Assembly: GCA_029256005.1 (NCBI GenBank)
Contig: JAQSYS010000050.1
Location: 1-15,136, forward strand
From: Sedimentibacter sp.
GTDB lineage: Bacteria > Bacillota > Clostridia > Tissierellales > Sedimentibacteraceae
Reading direction: 5' to 3'
Length of the DNA: 15,136 bases
Position numbers and translations under genes: made by a program. How positions within the stretch are numbered: position 1 is the first letter of the stretch; the number at the start of each line of letters is the position of its first letter. Positions 12,037-15,136 of this stretch are shown one piece after another. The notes under the pieces were generated by a model. It worked only from the letters and a program-made list of their open reading frames with translations, searched no databases and was not told the origin of the DNA.

Positions 12037-13215
12037 ATGAATAAAGTAGCATTGTTTTGTAAATTACCTAAGGAAGCAATGAATTTATTTTTAAATGACA
12101 AATATGATTTAGTTGAAGAAGAAACAACAGATGCTGATGGCATAGTGATGCGTAGTGCAGATATACATGATATGATGTTTTCTAGAAGATTAAAGGCAAT
12201 TGCAAGGTCAGGTGCAGGTGTAAACAATATACCTGTTGAAAGATGTGCTGAGGAAGGTATTGTTGTATTTAATTCTCCGGGAGCAAACGCAAACGCAGTT
12301 TGTGAATTAACATTTTTAGGTCTATTAATATCTTCAAGAAAAGTTATAGACAGCATAGATTGGACAAGAAATATTGATAATAATATTGTGGAAACGGTAG
12401 AAAGAGGAAAATCTAAGTTTTTAGGTCCTGAATTAAAGGGTAAGACTCTGGGAGTTATCGGTCTAGGTAATGTAGGACATTTAGTTGCAAATTTAGGAAT
12501 AAAACTAGGAATGGAGGTTATCGGATTTGATCCTTATATTTCTGTCAAAAATGCTCTTGGACTATCATGGGATGTTCAATATACAAGCGATATAAATGAT
12601 TTATTCAAAAGAAGCGATTATTTAACAGTACATACTCCATACAATGAAGAAACTAAAAATTATATAAATAAAGATAATTTAAAAATAATGAAAGATGGAG
12701 TAAAAATATTAAACTTTGCAAGGCAAGGCATCATCAATGAAGATGATTTAATTGAAGCATTGGAAAGCGGTAAGGTAGGATACCATGTATCTGATCTTCC
12801 AAATGAAAGGCTACTTAATATAAAAAATGTGGTATGTATACCCCATCTTGGAGGCTCAACATATGAAGCAGAAGAAAATTGTGCAGAAATGGCTGTAACA
12901 GAACTTACAGAGTATCTAGAAAAAGGTAATATAATAAATTCAGTTAATTTTCCTGACTGTTCAATGGAAAGATACCCTGGAACCGACAGAATTGTAGTGT
13001 TAAATAAAAACATTCCTAACATGATAGGTAAGATAACAACAGCCATTGCTAGTAGAAATATTAATATTATCGGTATGGTCAATAAAAGTAAAGGTGATTA
13101 TGCTTGCAATATTATCGATGTTGTGGGAGAATTAACTAAGGAAGAAATTGATGATTTAGAAAAGCATTACGGTATTTTAAGAGTAATGTTAATAAAGCAA
13201 AAGGCGGACAAATAA
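12037..13215 (+). CDS. serA: D-3-phosphoglycerate dehydrogenase, short ACT-domain form
   Basis: This NAD-dependent 2-hydroxyacid dehydrogenase probably oxidises 3-phosphoglycerate, the first step of serine synthesis. The 392 residues show the nucleotide motif GLGNVG (142-147) and the NAD ribose aspartate Asp165 in GFDPY. The expected catalytic residues are Arg229 in NFARQG, Glu257 in DLPNERL and His270 in IPHLGGST. A C-terminal ACT-like regulatory domain (about 318-388) suggests serine feedback, by family analogy. The usual large inserted domain of long SerA proteins is missing. No serC adjoins it, so the SerA label rests on fold and motifs; another 2-hydroxyacid substrate is possible. It shares one base with the rnhA start. 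Confidence 0.85.
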   Translation: MNKVALFCKLPKEAMNLFLNDKYDLVEEETTDADGIVMRSADIHDMMFSRRLKAIARSGAGVNNIPVERCAEEGIVVFNSPGANANAVCELTFLGLLISSRKVIDSIDWTRNIDNNIVETVERGKSKFLGPELKGKTLGVIGLGNVGHLVANLGIKLGMEVIGFDPYISVKNALGLSWDVQYTSDINDLFKRSDYLTVHTPYNEETKNYINKDNLKIMKDGVKILNFARQGIINEDDLIEALESGKVGYHVSDLPNERLLNIKNVVCIPHLGGSTYEAEENCAEMAVTELTEYLEKGNIINSVNFPDCSMERYPGTDRIVVLNKNIPNMIGKITTAIASRNINIIGMVNKSKGDYACNIIDVVGELTKEEIDDLEKHYGILRVMLIKQKADK

Positions 13216-13658
13216 TGAAAAATGTCAATATATACTCAGATGGAGCCTGCAGCGGGAATCCAGGACCTGGAGGCTATGGAGTCATATTGGAGTATAATGG
13301 CAAGGAGATGGAGCTTAGCGGTGGTGAAAAAATCACTACAAACAATAAAATGGAGCTTATGGGCGTGATAATCGGTCTTGAGGCTTTGAAAGAATCTTGT
13401 GATGTTATAGTTACGACAGATTCGAAGTATGTCACAGATGCATTTAACAAAGGATGGCTTAAGTCATGGCAAAAGAAAAATTGGAAAAAAGCTGACGGAA
13501 AACCGGTTTTGAACCAAGAATTATGGCAGAGGCTGTTAAATGCTGTTGAAAAGCATAATGTAAAGTTTGTTCATGTATTGGGACACAACGGACATGAATA
13601 CAATGAAAGATGTGACAAACTTGCTGTTAGTGAAAGAGACAAGTATTCAGCTGAGTAA
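13215..13658 (+). CDS. rnhA: Ribonuclease HI
   Basis: RNase HI cleaves the RNA strand of RNA-DNA hybrids. The 147-residue protein has the full acidic set Asp9, Glu47, Asp69 and Asp134, and the catalytic-loop His124 in GHNGH. The tryptophan-rich basic protrusion (WLKSWQKKNWKKADGKPV, 81-98), which grips the hybrid, is present, marking the bacterial type 1 form and not a minimal archaeal-type enzyme. Its ATG at 13215 shares the A of the preceding TAA (TAATG). Translation is therefore probably coupled to the dehydrogenase; the upstream AAGGCGGA is only a fair ribosome site. No terminator is evident after its stop. Confidence 0.97.
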   Translation: MKNVNIYSDGACSGNPGPGGYGVILEYNGKEMELSGGEKITTNNKMELMGVIIGLEALKESCDVIVTTDSKYVTDAFNKGWLKSWQKKNWKKADGKPVLNQELWQRLLNAVEKHNVKFVHVLGHNGHEYNERCDKLAVSERDKYSAE

Positions 13659-13697
13659 CATTTAATGATTCTGTATAGAAATTAAGAAACATTCATA

Positions 13698-13738
13698 ACC
13701 TCATGAATATTATAAATTAACAAATTATATTATGAGGT
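13698..13738 (+). promoter_or_regulatory. Hairpin that could hide the LysM gene's Shine-Dalgarno site
   Basis: ACCTCAT (13698-13704) is exactly complementary to ATGAGGT (13732-13738), which holds the ribosome site of the next gene. AATAT (13706-13710) and ATATT (13727-13731) extend the stem to twelve pairs with one bulged G. Folding would occlude the GAGGTGA site (13734-13740), so translation could depend on RNA opening. This is a structural prediction by eye. Confidence 0.45.
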
Positions 13739-13747
13739 GATATTATA

Positions 13748-14473
13748 ATGATTTATAGACAAAACCAAAATGAGGTTCAATGTCCAAACAGATTTACTAT
13801 GCCTTATGTAGTTAGACCTGGTGATACATTGAATTCAATAGCAACTAGATTTGGAACAAATTTAGTTGGCTTATTAGAATTAAATCCCACTTTGAGACTC
13901 AGGACTTTAACAGAAGGAATGTCCTTGTGTGTACCTAGAGTCCCAGAAAGACCTTCGTGTATTAACGGAGCGTATTATATAATTAGGGAAGGAGAAAGCT
14001 TCTATACTTTAGCATTAAGATATGACTTGCCGCTTAATATTTTATTAGAAGCAAATCCACAAGCTAACCCATATGATTTGAAGGTTGGACAGGAAATTTG
14101 TATACCAAATGTTCCACCTGGATGTCCATTTGGTTCAGTTGTTACAATAGCAGAAGGAACAAGATTAAGTGATATTTTAATAAGTTATAATTTAAGCTTA
14201 AGTGAGCTTAGAGATTCAAATCCGGAATTTAATTTCAACATAATAGTACCGGGAACAGAGCTTTGCATACCTCCGGAAAGTTATTTGCCATGTTCTGAGA
14301 ATGCAACTGAATATGTTATTAAAGCAGGAGATAGTTTGGCGACTGTTGCTATAGCAAATAATTTAACACCATCTCAGTTGTTAATTGCTAATCCAGCGTT
14401 AAGACCTGCTAACTTTTTAATAGTTGGAACAAGGGTGTGTATTCCAGGTTCTGCAACAAATACAAATGCTTAA
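13748..14473 (+). CDS. Four-LysM-module protein without signal peptide
   Basis: The 241-residue protein consists almost wholly of four LysM-type modules (about 19-63, 76-120, 130-175 and 188-233). Each starts near a Y/V-V-x-x-GD/GE motif and ends in CVP or CIP. LysM modules bind peptidoglycan or other N-acetylglucosamine polymers. No signal peptide or membrane segment is present, which in Firmicutes points to spore-coat or mother-cell proteins such as SafA-like factors; that role is inference. Eight cysteines bracket the four modules in pairs (12/61, 71/118, 126/173, 182/231). The third module is the most divergent (VVTIAEGTRL). GAGGTGA sets the start, and a patatin-like gene follows 15 bp after its stop. 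Confidence 0.87.
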   Translation: MIYRQNQNEVQCPNRFTMPYVVRPGDTLNSIATRFGTNLVGLLELNPTLRLRTLTEGMSLCVPRVPERPSCINGAYYIIREGESFYTLALRYDLPLNILLEANPQANPYDLKVGQEICIPNVPPGCPFGSVVTIAEGTRLSDILISYNLSLSELRDSNPEFNFNIIVPGTELCIPPESYLPCSENATEYVIKAGDSLATVAIANNLTPSQLLIANPALRPANFLIVGTRVCIPGSATNTNA

Positions 14474-14488
14474 ACATTAGGAGTGTAT

Positions 14489-15136
14489 ATGAACAAAGGA
14501 GTAAAAATTGGAATTGTTTTAGAGGGAGGGGGAGCTAAAGGAGCCTATCAGGCAGGAGTACTTAAGGCTTTAAAAGAGCTTAATCTTCAATATGGTTGTG
14601 TAGTAGGTACATCCATTGGTGCATTGAATGCAGCTTCCTATGTCATTGGAGATTATAAAGGATGCACAAAATTATGGCAAGACTTAGATTTTTCAATAAA
14701 AGACAGCAATAATGGAAGTTCAACTAATTCTTCACTAAACGTTGAAAAATTTAAAGATGATATTGATGAATTTGAAAAAGATTATATGAAAAGTAATGGT
14801 GTCGATTCAGAACCTATTGTTAAAACTTTTCAGCAAATCATTGATGAAGATGCAATAAGGAAGGCACCTGTTGAATTGGGAATAACAACTTATTGTTTAA
14901 GTGACAGAAAACCATTAAGATTATTTAAAAATGACATACCAATAGGCATGATGCATGAATTTATATTTGCAAGCTGTAACCTGCCTGTTTTTAAACCAAG
15001 ACCAATAGAAGGTAAATACTATTTAGATGGCAGTTATTTCAGTAAATTACCGGTTGAAATGGCTGTTGAAAAAGAATGCAATGTAATCATTACAGTGAGA
15101 CTAAGACCTGAGCCATATGATTATGGAAAATATAAG
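14489..15136 (+). CDS. Patatin-like phospholipase, N-terminal part (runs off window end)
   Basis: The ATG at 14489, with AGGAG at 14479-14483, opens a frame of 216 codons that is still open at the window end. It has the oxyanion-hole motif LEGGGAKGAYQ (11-21), the nucleophile elbow GTSIG with Ser42, and the catalytic aspartate Asp180 in LDGS (the family's usual DGG/DGA read as DGS). Together these form the Ser-Asp dyad of patatin-like lipid hydrolases. No signal peptide is seen, so it probably acts in the cytoplasm on membrane lipids or acyl esters; the substrate is unknown. Its 15-bp gap from the LysM gene and lack of a terminator suggest co-transcription. The C-terminal part is missing. Confidence 0.9.
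   Translation, partial: MNKGVKIGIVLEGGGAKGAYQAGVLKALKELNLQYGCVVGTSIGALNAASYVIGDYKGCTKLWQDLDFSIKDSNNGSSTNSSLNVEKFKDDIDEFEKDYMKSNGVDSEPIVKTFQQIIDEDAIRKAPVELGITTYCLSDRKPLRLFKNDIPIGMMHEFIFASCNLPVFKPRPIEGKYYLDGSYFSKLPVEMAVEKECNVIITVRLRPEPYDYGKYK

Noticed and set aside
13704..13732. Sigma-G-like promoter (TGAATA ... TATATTA) before the LysM gene
   Set aside because: The spacer is 16 bp where 17-18 is expected, the -10 misses its first C, and transcription would start within the ribosome site. A spore role for the gene therefore rests on protein features only.
1..15136. CRISPR array, insertion sequence, tRNA or rRNA
   Set aside because: No regularly spaced repeats with unique spacers, no transposase-like frame with terminal repeats, and no cloverleaf or rRNA stretch was seen on either strand by eye. 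A tRNAscan and Rfam run would be the decisive check.

Overview
This window comes from a strongly AT-rich genome. It has classic AGGAGG-type Shine-Dalgarno sites, and every gene I can support is on the + strand. The order tig-clpP-clpX-lon-engB is the protein quality-control neighbourhood seen in Firmicutes. A short ThiI without a rhodanese domain, a LysM protein without a signal peptide and a tiny glycine/cysteine-rich membrane protein also fit an anaerobic, possibly spore-forming Clostridia or Tissierellia-type Firmicute. The genus cannot be fixed from the sequence alone.

Layout. Positions 1-197 hold the 3' end of tig (trigger factor). Next come clpP (268-852), clpX (864-2123), an intrinsic terminator, lon (2164-4497), and engB, whose better start is 4651 (to 5250). 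Together these genes cover nascent-chain folding, two ATP-dependent proteases and a ribosome-assembly GTPase. A tandem 11-bp repeat begins inside the lon stop region, and a long hairpin follows it before engB.

At 5251-5346 there is a near-ideal sigma-B-type promoter framed by a perfect 12-bp inverted repeat. It drives an orphan RsbW/SpoIIAB-like ATPase gene (5347-5733), which ends in its own terminator. No rsbV or sigma-factor gene lies nearby. From 5852 a PD-(D/E)XK nuclease fused to an XPD/DinG-type iron-sulfur helicase overlaps by 20 bp with a fold-type IV PLP enzyme (8178-8990).

A structured, unusually G-rich leader (about 9047-9185) precedes a cysteine desulfurase (start 9215) and thiI (start 10407). 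This pair is expected to make 4-thiouridine in tRNA. A 51-residue membrane peptide gene (11680-11835) with its own strong terminator follows. Then come a sigma-A promoter, a short ACT-domain D-3-phosphoglycerate dehydrogenase (12037-13215) and rnhA, which overlaps it by one base (13215-13658). The window closes with a four-LysM protein (13748-14473), whose Shine-Dalgarno site may be occluded by a hairpin, and a patatin-like lipase gene cut by the window end (14489-15136).

Most genes are ordinary. The best places to look further are the sigma-B-like promoter/operator with its orphan anti-sigma-like gene, the leader before the cysteine desulfurase, the nuclease-helicase fusion, the cysteine-bracketed LysM protein and the lon-stop tandem repeat. 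I do not see a CRISPR array, an insertion sequence, a tRNA or an rRNA.
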